From assembly GCA_016169945.1 (NCBI GenBank), contig JADLSH010000395.1:8832001-8896000 (forward strand): a DNA stretch of 64,000 nucleotides, read 5' to 3'. This DNA comes from Trachythela sp. YZ-2020 (Eukaryota; Cnidaria; Anthozoa; Malacalcyonacea; Clavulariidae). Shown here in pieces: positions 32,080 to 41,692 of this stretch; position 1 is the stretch's first letter; each line of letters begins with the position of its first letter. The translations under genes were made by a program, and so were the position numbers. Under the pieces are notes generated by a model. That model saw nothing but the letters and a program-made list of their open reading frames with translations, had not been told where the DNA came from and searched no databases.

Positions 32080-32181
32080 CAAAACTGTGGTATCTTTAAT
32101 GCTTGTCAAATGCCCAGAAAACGAAGCTTCGGAGAAAGAATGCATATACAATAAGCGGAGGTTACAATGGCAGTTTGTAAT

Positions 32182-33198
32182 TTACAAGATATAAATCACA
32201 TTACATAAATTATATATAGTCCGCTTATACACTCTATGACTGAAAACAAATAAATTAAATTTGACAACAATAGCATTATGATCGCAATTTGCTGGTGGGC
32301 TAAGTGTAAATTTACTCGTACAGTACCCAGGGGAGTCAGTAATAACTAAATCCAGAATGGTTTCACTAGTTGCAGTGATTCGAGTCGGTTCCTCAATTAA
32401 TTGAAATAGATTATTACAATTAAGGAAACGTGCAAGGTCTATGCCGCTTCTAGTAGAAGAATGGTGGTCATTTCGATTAAAATGTGCATTAAAATCTCCA
32501 GTTATAACAACTGCATTAAAATTTGAACGATCAATTGCATCAAGACTATCTTGCAGCAACGCCAGAAACGCATCCATATCAGAAAGTAAGATGCGTGGGG
32601 GGTCTATAACAAACCCCAATCAATATCTTAGAATTTAACAAAATAACTTCACATCACAATAATTCTAAATTAGGCATCTCGAGGTCAAGCCTTCTCCTGT
32701 AAGAGAGACAATTTTTCAAATAAAGAGCGACACACCACCACCCCTGCCATATAATCTGTTTTTTAATAATGGCAAATGGTAGCCGTTCATATTATAATCC
32801 TGAACGCTAACGTTTGGAGTTAGCCATGTTTCTGTTAAAGCAAAGGCATCAAAATTATTGACTCCTAAAAAAGCAGAAATTTGGTCAATTTTATCTTCAC
32901 TAACTATACTCCGAACGTTTAGATGAGCTAAAGTAAAATTCCGTGGTGAAGGTCCAGGGTTAATATGGACGTCGAACGATAAACAAATTAAGATAATATA
33001 AAATGCCAACATGAGTGCGAATACCACTGCCGAACTTATTGTTGATTTAGCATATGTATAACGAACTAACAATTTCCTAAAGCTATAAAGCCCAATTGCT
33101 GCTCGATAGCTTTCTAATGAATCACCCATACTATACAAATCATAAGATCTTACCTCTGACTGCAGATAATATATCAAGGGAATACAGATAAACACCAA
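32182..33198 (-). pseudogene. LINE C endonuclease half (CR1/L2 group), 3' truncated
   Basis: The ORF at 33198-32716 starts with hydrophobic sequence, reaches a 2A-like DVHINPGP, then TLAHLNVRSIVSEDKIDQI and ALTETWLTP, the start of an APE-type endonuclease. The ORF at 32619-32182 continues with VVITGDFNAHF (catalytic Asp/Asn), PTRITATSETILDLVIT and NCDHNAIVVKF (catalytic Asp-His). A frameshift lies between them, at about 32620-32715. Similarity to the LINE linker ends near 32210, so this copy lacks RT. Confidence 0.85.
32950..32973 (-). other. Degenerate 2A-like motif in LINE C
   Basis: Residues 76-83 read DVHINPGP, after a hydrophobic stretch and directly before the endonuclease. It matches the 2A consensus except that Glu is replaced by His. 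Confidence 0.5.
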
Positions 33199-33289
33199 AT
33201 AAATATGATTAAAGAAAATAACAGTGCAAAAGCGAAAAATGTATATACAGAAATAATAAGTTCACCACAGAAGGAACAGCGTTTAATCT

Positions 33290-34057
33290 TCATGAGAATT
33301 TACATTGACATGTCTTTTTGCAACTTTTGAATGTCTTCTTTGCAGCGTACTATGTGGATAGACTCATCAGGCAGCTTCACAAATACCTTTCCGTCACTCG
33401 ACCATGTTGCAGCGATGAAAGACACACCGCGTGCTTGGTGATAAATATCTAAATTATAGGCAGTAAGATCTTCGTTTATAAATAGTCCTATGGTCCCTTT
33501 AAGCTTACGGCGATGTTTGATAACTTCGGCTTTGGTTCTATAACTCTTGAACTTTACAATAATTTGACGATTTTTACTCCCACGCCTACCAACTCGATGA
33601 ATTCTGAATCATATTCTGAATTTTCAATCGTTAACCCAAGCTTGCTTTGAAAAAATGTAGATACTTTTTCATAGCAGTCCTCTTCTGGTTCTTCTTTAAT
33701 CCCACCAATACGAATATTGTACTTGCGTGAGTACTGTTCGTTAGCATTAGCTTTTAGCATCAGAGACTTAATATCTTCCTTCATGTTATCATTATCCAAG
33801 CGAAGGTCAGCATACTCCTTCGAGAGACTTTGAACTGTGTCGCGAATAGGATTAACAATGGCGGCCAACTCATCCTTGAGTGCGTCTTTTCGAGTAGACA
33901 TCACCTTGGTCATCGTTTCGCTTGTTAGCGATTTAGCAATTTCTTCTTTAATGAGAGTCCGCATTTCTTCCCTGAATTTGTCTATGTCTGGAGCTTCGGT
34001 TTTATTATGCGATGCCCTTGTCTTTTGAGCCATAACGACGATAACTCGTGAAGACAA
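33290..34057 (-). pseudogene. LINE C ORF1 (RNA-binding coiled-coil protein)
   Basis: The ORF at 34057-33554 begins near MAQKTRASHNKTEA and has a coiled coil (FREEMRTLIKEEIAKSL through SLSKEYADLRLDNDNMKE), then the RRM-like start NIRIGGIKEEPEEDCYEK. At about 33590 the frame changes by one base. The downstream part (VKFKSYRTKAEVIKHRRK, FINEDLTAYN, TWSSDGKVFV) continues to about 33290. This is the Transposase_22/ORF1p layout of CR1/L2-type LINEs, a nucleic-acid chaperone in the retrotransposition particle. Confidence 0.8.
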
Positions 34058-34140
34058 TAGAGTAATATAACTGATATAAAACGACCAGTAATTACTTATT
34101 TATAGCTGCAAGCCTTCCGTAGATGATAGATTTTACATGT

Positions 34141-34862
34141 TCATACAAAAAACACTGTAAATAACAACAGTGTGCTGATAAATGATAATATTTTTGCAAA
34201 ACACGGAGCAACAAAAAACGTGACTTGCTCGCTTGCTGTCCAAGGGATGATTGTAGTTAAGTCCTCATTAATATAAAAGTTACTTCCCTTGAGGTATTTT
34301 CTTCGCTTGCAAACTACCATTTTGGAATTATAATCCTTCAATTTCACGATTATAGCATTCGTCTTTTCCGTATTCTTCGTCCCAACGCGATGCGCTCGAT
34401 CAATATCTCTTACATCGACAGCCACTCCCAATTGCTCATTGCAAAATTTCACGATTAGATCGACACAATTTTCGTCTTCCTGCTCTTTGATACCAACGAA
34501 TCGTAGATTTTATTTCCTTGAATACTGTTTGTTGTCATTTGATTTTAATAAAGCAGATTCAGATGTGTTTTGTACCACCAAAAGCTTCGATTCAAAACCA
34601 CGTACAATTTCTTGCATAGCATCAACTCGCTGAACTAGCGCGTCCACTTCAGCCAATTTAGAGCTGTTAGTGGCCCAACAGCTTTTGACACCGTTTTGTA
34701 GACAGCGTCCTTTATACTTTGCTGAAACGATTCTTCCTTTAGAACATCAATAACAACTTTCTTCACGGTAGTAATGAAAGTAGGAGACTCAAAATACTTT
34801 TGAAGCTCATCTCCTATCGGGCTGGAGACGCTTGATTGATTTGCCCTCGTGCCACGGGACAT
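34141..34862 (-). pseudogene. LINE D ORF1 fragment
   Basis: A second, different ORF1. The ORF at 34862-34635 (MSRGTRANQSSVSSPIGDEL) holds the N-terminus, and the ORF at 34452-34141 holds IDRAHRVGTKN, IIVKLKDYNSKMVVCKRRKY and FYINEDLT. Sequence homologous to the ORF1 domain stops near 34235. A frameshift between the two ORFs (34453-34634) hides the coiled coil. It lies upstream of LINE C in the same orientation and may be a separate insertion. Confidence 0.75.
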
Positions 34863-34929
34863 TTTTCAGCTTAATCAATGAATAAACTCACAAGATATCT
34901 TTAAAAAGATCAAATAAGTGAATATGATG

Positions 34930-35883
34930 TTTAAAGTTTCAGACGTTCTCTGGTTTAAAATATTTATTATTTACGAGCTTTCGGCTGCCAGTCTGCAGTC
35001 TTCAACGGGTTGATTAAAATGAATAATAACAAATAACAGTGGTTTACAATTACACAGAACAAATACACTGTCAAAAGACACAGTGACAGTTCCGCCAACG
35101 TGAAAAGATGAATAATTATTTACATTGATGTAGTATATATAGACATAGTTTTAAATGTTTTTAAGTAAGAACCTATATTGTTCTGGTAAGTGTTTTGCAT
35201 TATTGTCTGCGTTTTTCGTACATGCAGTATGCCAAGATTCCAAAGTTGATCTGTGTCGATAACTGGCTGTGTCTATAATTTTCCCGTTAGGAAAATCAAT
35301 TCGGTTATCATTTTCCCACGCATGATTGGAAATGTTAGATCTGTTTTTTTCAGTTTTTCACATTCCGTTCGTGTTCTTTTCTTCGTGTTTTAAACGCTCT
35401 TCCTGTCTCGCCAATATAGCTCCACGTGCAATCAGTGCAATTTATCTGGTAAATCACATTTGTCTGATATTCTGACGATGGTCTGTCTTTAATGGAGGGG
35501 AACATTTGTTCAAGTGTGCGGAGAGGTTTTGTGGTAGTTCGGATGTCATAGGGTTTCAGGAGTCGTTTCAGTGGTTCAGTTAGGCCTTTAATATAAGGAA
35601 GGACGGCATAGTTGTAGTTGCTCTTCGGTTTCACAACATCAAAAAACATGTGTACAAGCTCTTCAGGTGGTGGCACTCTGTTCTGCCACAAAACACAGTT
35701 ACTTTCCACTTGTTGAAGGAATTTCTTGGGGTATCCATTTGATATTAAGGTGTTAGTTACATGTTTGTGTTCTTGTTGTTTCCCTTCGTTTGTACTCGGT
35801 AATGTTGCTGCTCTATGTAACATGAACAAATGTTCCCCAGCACACTTGAACAAATGCACGCTTGAACAAATGTTCCCCTCCAT
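34930..35883 (-). pseudogene. Penelope-like element 3' half with GIY-YIG endonuclease
   Basis: The ORF at 35883-35350 reads from the RT-endonuclease linker (VLPYIKGLTEPLKRLLKPYD, PSIKDRPSSEYQTNVIYQI) into a GIY-YIG domain: CTDCTWSYIGETGRAFKTR, with Tyr, Gly-Glu-Thr-Gly-Arg and downstream HERNVKN. Further downstream in another frame DRIDFPNGK-like text and a typical C-terminal tail are readable to about 35160. Penelope-like elements combine an RT related to telomerase with this nuclease. The RT is missing here. The 3' UTR runs to about 34930. Confidence 0.85.
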
Positions 35884-36370
35884 TAACTCTTTCTGGTCGG
35901 TCGCATTTTAATTATGTTGTCGCAAGTTGTCGCAAGAGCACTTTGAGTACGATCTCCTTTGCAAAATATTTACCCCCTGGCAATCAAATTATCACCATTG
36001 GAATCCTTACAAAATAAGCTTTTAGGGTATTGTACCCTGGGGAATTCATTCCGGCCACTTAAAAAACCATAGCAACAGTCTTTGTTTGTGTTTGGACCTT
36101 TTCCGGTTGTTTTTGTCTGAAATTCCGGTTTGACCCATACGCTACATTTCAAATTTCGCCGTAACTTTGTCAATTTTTATTGTGTTTCATTGCAAGTTGA
36201 TCAGTATGTACTGTTTTTAAAGCTCTATAAAACGGTGTATTAGCGAAGATCACACAGATTTAAAAACAGAAGTTATAATCGACCAAAGGTACTGAATATA
36301 TAATTAGTTTACGATAATAATAAATATCAGATTACAAAGGTGTTAAAACTCACGGAGATCTGTAAAACAA
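35883..36370. repeat. Dispersed repeat, copy 2 (shorter)
   Basis: The same family as 20371-21005, same orientation, starting TTAACTCTTTCTGGTCGGTC and ending CTCACGGAGATCTGTAAAAC. About 160 bp present in copy 1 (20500-20660) is absent. Copy 2 has a tandem GTTGTCGCAA duplication near its start. It sits exactly between two inverted Penelope fragments. Confidence 0.75.
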
Positions 36371-36479
36371 TGTATTTAGCGATTTGTTTGGATTTAGTCA
36401 AGAACAGGTGTGTTTGCTGAATCGATTGGTGATCGATTGGTGGTATTTTCGTCTGTTTAGGGTGAGGGGCGCCAAAGAT

Positions 36480-36830
36480 ACAAGCGCTCAAAATCATCAT
36501 CCGTTGGCGGTTGATATTCGACGCTACCGTTTAGAAAGAGTTGAAGACAGACCATCGTCAGAAGATCAGACAAATGTGATTTACCAGATAAATTGCACTG
36601 ATTGCACGTGGAGCTATATTGGCGAGACAGGAAGAGCGTTTAAAAGACGAAGAAAAGAACACGAACGGAATGTGAAAAACTGCAAAAACGGATCTAACAT
36701 TTCCAATCATGCGTGGGCAAATGATCACCGAATTGATTTTCGTAACAGGAAAATTATAGATACAGCCAGTTATCGACACAGATCAACGAAAGCTCGTAAA
36801 TAACAAATATTTTAAACCAGAGAATGTCTG
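36480..36830 (+). pseudogene. Penelope-like element GIY-YIG fragment, opposite orientation
   Basis: The plus-strand ORF 36384-36803 contains VEDRPSSEDQTNVIYQINC and SYIGETGRAFKRRRKEHE, then FRNRKIIDTASYRHRST. It is a close relative of the minus-strand copy at 34930-35883. After RST it jumps directly to the element's end (KARK and then TTTTAAACCAGAGAATGTCT), so about 200 bp of the C-terminus and UTR are deleted. Confidence 0.85.
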
Positions 36831-36931
36831 AAACTTTAATCATGAATCCTGGTTTCGCCTCTTCCATATTTAAAAGAATATGATGTTGATTATAAAAATT
36901 TAAGGACTAGGCTCGCCCGAAGCAAAATATC

Positions 36932-38271
36932 TTAAATTCCTGACGAGCTCAAAGACACATGTCTGACCAAGTCGAAGGTTGCCAGTTGACGAAAATGTCC
37001 TTGAGATTTATCAATACACACTCCCTGACTGCTAATTTGTTTTTGCATGTCTTCAATAGTCTCCTCGAGCATTTTACACTTTAGCCTTGTTGCTACAACG
37101 GTTGCCCTTAACTTCTCTGGCCGCATGCAGCTAGAGAAGCCTTACTCTTCGCTGGGGATGTTTTTGCCATCTTCTTTGGGGATGGCAAGTGGGGAATGGA
37201 GTGGCGAATCACTGTTTGAGGAATAGGTACAGTTATTGTCAGTGTTTGGATCAATAGCCACCGATTTAGTATCAATGTTTTCTGGTAGACCTTCACACAT
37301 CATGCTGTTCTCTATCATCCTCAAAAGTTCCTTAATCTGTTCACCATTCTTAATTGAACGCTTATGGTAATTGTAAATCTTATGGTCATCAGGTATTGGC
37401 CAATTAAAAGCATATGATGTGAACTCCAAACTGGAGTCCAGAGATACTGTATACTTTGGAACAGAGTGGGCATTGTCATTTAGGTAAAAAACTAGTGTCC
37501 TCTTTAACTTCGCTTTTCCATGGCAACAAAAAATCGCTGTCAAGCTGTTCCATCAGATCACTCAGTGATGGTCTTGGCTCTGCATAGTCAGGACATTGAT
37601 GGCATATTCTCATCTTGCTCTACATATGGTGCTTTTCTCGCAAGAGTTCGACGTGGTGTCTTGGTCATTTCATGTGGTCGCATGGGCAAATTTTCTGTTG
37701 GTATGCTGCCAGTTCGCAAAATCTTTCTAGAATTTGGCTTATCTGGGTCTGCAATTATATAGCAATACACATGTTCAGCAAGAGTGTATTTATTTATAAT
37801 AATACAACAACAATTTTTTCCACTTTATACAGCAATCTAAATTATATTAAATACACTGTTATACGACAATATCAGAGCGACAATATAAAGTTTCGGCAAA
37901 TAGCGGATGTATAAACACATAATATATTTATCATAAAGCAATATAAATGATGAGCTCATTGTTCTATAAAATATATCTGCATATTAATACATTTATAATG
38001 CGCAAGTTATGCCAGCAAACTTACCTGTTAAAATGCACTTATTCTTAAAATGACGTTCGCAAACATAAATATTGTTTTTTCAATCCTCTGCTTAAGTTCA
38101 GGACTCATTTCCCTTGTTCTAAGAATAATTCTCAGCCATTATTCCCTGCTTGTCTTCTTCAACGACGCCGTATGTTCACTCTGACTTGCGCTGACAACAG
38201 GTATCTGAAACAGCAAAAGTTTGTGCTTTTGGCTGGTCGGACAGCCAAAAAATGCAGTTGCGGCCAGGCAT
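36932..38271 (-). pseudogene. THAP-domain gene relic with a spliceable intron
   Basis: Exon 1 (38271-38025) starts MPGRNCIFWLSDQPKAQ and, across frame changes and one stop, gives LLLFQIPVVSASQSEHT, WLRIILRTREMSPELKQRIE and NIYVCERHFKNKCILT. This is the C2CH pattern of a THAP zinc finger, ending at a GTAAGT donor (38024). The acceptor TTGCAG at 37749 leads into exon 2 (37748 down), which continues in the right phase with PDKPNSRKILRTGSIPTENL. Exon 2 then has LSDLMEQLDSDFLLPWKSE and, after a frameshift, SLEFTSYAFNWPIPDDHK, and a coiled-coil-like end (LKCKMLEETIEDMQKQISS). THAP proteins bind DNA and include P-element-type transposases. Several frame breaks make this copy non-functional. Confidence 0.7.
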
Positions 38272-38454
38272 AGCGTCGAATTTACATGTAGAGTAAAGAA
38301 AATATCTCAAAAAACTAAACGGTGGCTTGAACGGAGGCAATATTTGGGTGATTGTTTGACGGAAATTTGATAGCCGTGAATAAAGATTTGTAACTTGATG
38401 CACATTATCAGTCACGTGACTCTCCAAAACAGAGAACAATAACATATTTCGTAG
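38272..38454. other. Upstream flank of the THAP relic
   Basis: Short gap with no gene; it contains an E-box-like CACGTG at about 38412. Confidence 0.3.
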
Positions 38455-39060
38455 CTCCGCTCACTATCCAAACCATCTCATTTCTATTAACTGTGATTGG
38501 ACTGGACTATTTAATGCTCATCAAAACTTACATGAAATGACTGAATGTATTAATACCATAACTCAAATAATTAACAAACATGCACCCATTAAACAAGCTT
38601 CACATAGTAGGATGAAACAGTTATCTAAACCTTGGCTTTCAAAAGGTCTCATTAAATATATTAAAGTAAAACAAAAGCTATACCACACACATTTTTTAAG
38701 TAAAGACTCATTAAAACTTTCCATTCATATTCCAATGCACTGAACAAATTAAAAACTAAAAATAAAAATGAATATTATAATCAGCAGTTTGATCAATGTA
38801 AAAACAATTTAAAAGGTACTTGGAAATTGATAGGAACATTGATTAATAGGAAAACTAAAGGCCATTCCAGTCCAACTAGAATTATGAGAAATGATAAAAT
38901 GTATACTAATCCATCTGATACAGCTGAGCAATTTAATCAACATTTCCTAAATGTAGGCCCTAATTTGGCAAACTTGATCCCAAGTACTAATGATGATCCT
39001 ACTAAATACAGAACTAATTTACCAATTTTACTAAATACAGAACTAATTTACCAATTTCAT
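38455..39060 (+). pseudogene. LINE E fragment: endonuclease-RT linker, plus strand
   Basis: Plus-strand pieces NKHAPIKQASHSRMKQLSKP and WLSKGLIKYIKVKQKLY (38537-38743), then WKLIGTLINRKTKGHSS and AEQFNQHFLNVGPNLANLI (38827-39030). This is the helical linker between endonuclease and RT of a non-LTR element, with one frameshift at about 38735. Endonuclease and RT are both missing. The last segment is partly duplicated (39003-39055) before a CA microsatellite. Confidence 0.8.
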
Positions 39061-39090
39061 ACACACACACACACACACACATATATATAA
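39060..39090. repeat. (CA)n-(TA)n microsatellite
   Basis: A pure CA run from about 39060 followed by ATATATATA. It lies at the junction of two oppositely oriented LINE fragments. Confidence 0.9.
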
Positions 39091-39120
39091 ATATAAAATT
39101 CACTACAAAACATAATACTT

Positions 39121-40342
39121 TCATGAACAACAATTTATAACACAAGAACGACACTTATGACAAAATGTTTTCCAAGTTCGTGGTCTATCAACGTCAAAAT
39201 ATGAATAAAGTTTAGTTTTATAGTGTTTGTTAAGTTTAGATTTTAGAGACTGAACTGTAGGAGAAGATTTAATTTCATCCGGCAGACTGTTCCATAGCGG
39301 TACAATTCTATCGAAAAATGTATTTCTGAATGATGATGTCCTCATTGACATAGATTAAAAAGAGTAATGGACCAACAAATACTGCCTTGAGGAACACCAG
39401 ATGTCACATCTAGGTAAGTCGACGAAAAACCATCCACTACTACTCGCTGTTTGCATCCAGAAAGATAATCGGAAAACCAGTCTAAAAGTGGACCAGTTAC
39501 ACCAAATTTAGAGAGCTTAAGAATAAGTTTATCGTGGGGTACAGAGTCGAAAGCCTTGGAGAAATCTAGATAAATCATATCCATTTCTTTTCCATGATCT
39601 AATGCCTTGCCAATATTGTGAACAACGTCGAGGAGTTGAGTGATACATGATCTTCCTGAGCGAAAACCGTGCTGTTGATTATGAAGGAGAGGTTTGACGA
39701 TATATAGGACACGGCAGTGAACTATATGCTCCATAACTTTAGACACGAGAGATAACAAAGAAATTGGACGGTAATTGGTGATAACATGCTTTTCATTATT
39801 TTTGGGAAGAGGAACAATATTTGCAAACTTCCAATCTGAAGGAACTTTACCCATGGCCAACGATTTATTACAAAGAGCAGTTAGCGACGGAGCAAGAACT
39901 TCAGAACATTCCTTTAATAATCTCGCAGATATCCCATCTGGACCCCCGTAGCCTTTGCTGTGGATAAACCAGATAACAGACACATAATTTCGTCTACTGA
40001 GACCTCAATAAATTCACTTGGAATGTCGGACGCTGTAGTAGGTGGAGGAACACAATGATTAATACGACGAGGAAGAAACACGGATGCAAAGAATTGGTTT
40101 AAAGCATCAGCTTTGGCGATTGATGTAGTAAATTTCGAGTCAGCTAGAGTCATCATATCAGGAAGTGAAGATTTATTAGATGTTGATTTGAAAAATTTCC
40201 AGAATTCTTTAGGATTAGTTATTATAGACTCAGCCATGTTTCTAATATAATCTCGTTTCTTGGTTTTGATCATGCGTTTAGCGAGCCGCCGTAATTCACG
40301 AAATTTATCCCGTAAGAAACGCATCTGCAGACTATAAGTCAT
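39121..40342 (-). pseudogene. LINE G ORF2 with internal deletion of the RT active site
   Basis: The minus strand reads from the linker (FRELRRLAKRMIKTKKRDYI, NPKEFWKFFKS) into RT (YGGPDGISARLLKEC, DWKFANIVPLPKN, MIYLDFSKAFDSVPHDKL, VTSGVPQGS) and a few codons beyond. It then jumps at about 39350 to the C-terminal motif FFDRIVPLWNSLPDEI and CHKCRSC. The segment with the catalytic xADD box is absent, so the copy could not reverse-transcribe. The 5' end at 40342 abuts the virus-like block, consistent with a 5'-truncated insertion. Confidence 0.85.
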
Positions 40343-40344
40343 TT

Positions 40345-40928
40345 ATACCAAAAACTGGAAGTCTGGACTAACAACACTTGGACAGAAGCTCCTACAGGAA
40401 AGCATAGAAAGCTACGTATATGCAGTCCTTGGATCTCAGGCAAGAACTAGGTGGCCAATAATTAACAATGGGGCAAAGAGTTTGCAAACACAAGCTGTAT
40501 TCCGTAAAATTGTTGAGGATACTGTAGTACAAAGCGATACAACCGCTACTATTGAAAACATGAGGAAAGCAATAGCAGCTACGAATGTGGTGCTTAACAC
40601 TGCCATTAGCCCAGGCATTATTCTAGTTCCGGGAAATATGATTATTTTACAGAAGCCAATTGCTGGCTATAATAACATTCTAACTATTGCGAAGAAGACT
40701 ATGACCTTCGGAAAGAATGCCAATGTGAACTACATTGGCGCTGCTCACCCCACAGTACCAGCGGGACATGCACAGCCCACGGTGGTGGGCTCCCGGGAGT
40801 CTGTGCAGCCTGCTGTGGTGGACCACCCCCGGGAGGGGGAAACTTCACTTCCGGGAGTCCCGGGGGTGATGGAGTTATTGGTTATATCAGCTTTGTCGGT
40901 TATAACATTGTCGAGACTACTACTATAA
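40345..40928 (+). CDS. Virus-like ORF a, C-terminal part, function unknown
   Basis: The frame is open from at least 40347, directly after the LINE G 5' end, with no good ATG, so its N-terminus was cut off by the LINE. It encodes about 190 residues with a repetitive Ile/Ala/Thr-rich middle (TATIENMRKAIAATNVVLNT, SPGIILVPGNMIILQKPIAG). The tail is specified by GC-rich palindromic DNA (AQPTVVGSRESVQPAVVDHP). It ends with a hydrophobic segment (VMELLVISALSVITLSRLLL) that could be a membrane anchor. The beta-prone middle recalls a fibre or virion surface protein, but I do not recognise a family. Its stop codon shares one base with the next start. Confidence 0.6.
40766..40871. repeat. Cluster of GC-rich palindromes at the 3' end of ORF a
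   Basis: Nested hairpins: TGCACAG (40769-40775) with CTGTGCA (40801-40807), enclosing AGCCCAC-GGTG-GTGGGCT (40774-40791) and CCCGGG. Then CACCCCCGGGA (40824-40834) pairs perfectly with TCCCGGGGGTG (40858-40868). The stretch is much more GC-rich than its surroundings. All of it is translated in ORF a. Confidence 0.85.
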
Positions 40929-41365
40929 TGGCATTGTACTATGGTTATGGTAGTGACACTGAAGTTGATAAGGTAGTACCGAAGGGAATCATAGCAATGT
41001 GGAGTGGTACAACTATACCTTCATTATGGAGTCTGTGTGATGGGACCAATGGTACACCTAATTTAACGAACAGATTTATTATATCAAAGGGTCTCGCTGA
41101 TATGGGCCAAACTGGTGGCAGCAAGGAAAAGACTCTGAGTGTAGCGAATATGCCCGCTCATTTCCATAAAATAGGTGGATTCTCAAACTTAGTGAGTGTA
41201 ACTCCCACAGCTGACACAGCAACAAAGGGAGATCTTAGTGAGTTTAACACAGGAACAAGCGAGGGTAATGAAAAGCTAATCACAACAGACACAATTGGTC
41301 AGGGGCAACCAATTGATATTACCCCACCATATTACGCACTAGCCTTTATCATGAGAACTGGATGA
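40928..41365 (+). CDS. Phage tail-collar-like protein (ORF b)
   Basis: An intact 145-residue ORF; its ATG overlaps the previous stop (TAATG). The N-terminal half has GIIAMWSGTTIPSLWSLCDG, GTPNLTNRFIISKG and the C-terminal half NMPAHFHKIGG and ITPPYYALAFIMR. This is the layout of the bacteriophage tail collar domain (fibre knob): a G-x-I-x-x-W/Y start, a C-D-G-T-x-G-T-P-N-L core, a H-x-H motif and a final PPYYALxFIM strand. Such domains trimerise in fibres and attach to the host surface. Their presence beside small membrane proteins and Bro-N points to a dsDNA virus or virus-like transposon. No frame break is seen. Confidence 0.85.
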   Translation: MALYYGYGSDTEVDKVVPKGIIAMWSGTTIPSLWSLCDGTNGTPNLTNRFIISKGLADMGQTGGSKEKTLSVANMPAHFHKIGGFSNLVSVTPTADTATKGDLSEFNTGTSEGNEKLITTDTIGQGQPIDITPPYYALAFIMRTG

Positions 41366-41385
41366 AACTAGTATCACTATATATT

Positions 41386-41677
41386 ATGAACAACCAAGTA
41401 ACTAAAAAAGAGAAGGATCCAAAACGTGTTGAGGCTGGTAAAAGGTTGGCTGAGCTCTCTAGGCAGGCACGTGAAAGGAAAAAAAATTATTAGAGGAGCC
41501 GCCGCTGTGTGTGCCGGTGGTGACACATCTTGGTTTAACAGTGAAGCAACATTTATAGGTATAATTGGGATATTGATTGCCTTAGGAAGCTTGTATTACA
41601 CTAGACAAGCCGAAGTGGAACCGGGAAGACCGGAAAAACCGGAGCCGGAAAGACCTGAAAGACTAGACAAACTTTAA
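41386..41677 (+). pseudogene. Small basic/membrane protein (ORF c), split at an A8 run
   Basis: The ATG at 41386 opens a very basic frame (MNNQVTKKEKDPKRVEAGKR, LAELSRQARERKK) that meets a stop at about 41493, right after a run of eight A at about 41479-41486. The other frame, open from 41426 to 41677, continues with a membrane segment (FIGIIGILIALGSLYYT) and a Glu/Pro/Arg-rich tail (VEPGRPEKPEPERPERL). I infer one gene: a basic N-terminus, one membrane helix and a charged tail. It is broken by one base, or expressed through slippage on the A8 run. Confidence 0.55.
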
Positions 41678-41692
41678 ATATAATACAACAGT

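Larger units (their letters stand above)
26542..32080 (+). mobile_element. Tyrosine-recombinase retrotransposon (DIRS/Ngaro-like) with SGNH hydrolase ORF
   Basis: Four long plus-strand ORFs follow one another: SGNH hydrolase, gag-like with zinc-finger cysteines, RT/RNase H, and tyrosine recombinase. RT/RNase H plus a tyrosine recombinase instead of an integrase defines the YR retroelements. No methyltransferase domain is seen, so it looks more like Ngaro than DIRS. No frame breaks are seen within any ORF, so the copy is nearly intact. The 3' end has two 98-bp direct repeats with hairpins. The exact ends are not certain: no matching repeat was found at the 5' side, and the left edge lies in 26432-26540. 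Confidence 0.85.

Noticed and set aside
26432..33198. LINE B and LINE C as one LINE split by the YR element
   Set aside because: Both contain the short stretch just after the endonuclease, so the halves overlap; they look like two copies.
36930..36965. Hammerhead-like CTGACGAG near the THAP relic
   Set aside because: No GAAAC after the stem; chance match.
38176..38445. Separate 89-residue gene on the minus strand
   Set aside because: Its second half is exon 1 of the THAP relic; the upstream half is an untranslated-looking extension.
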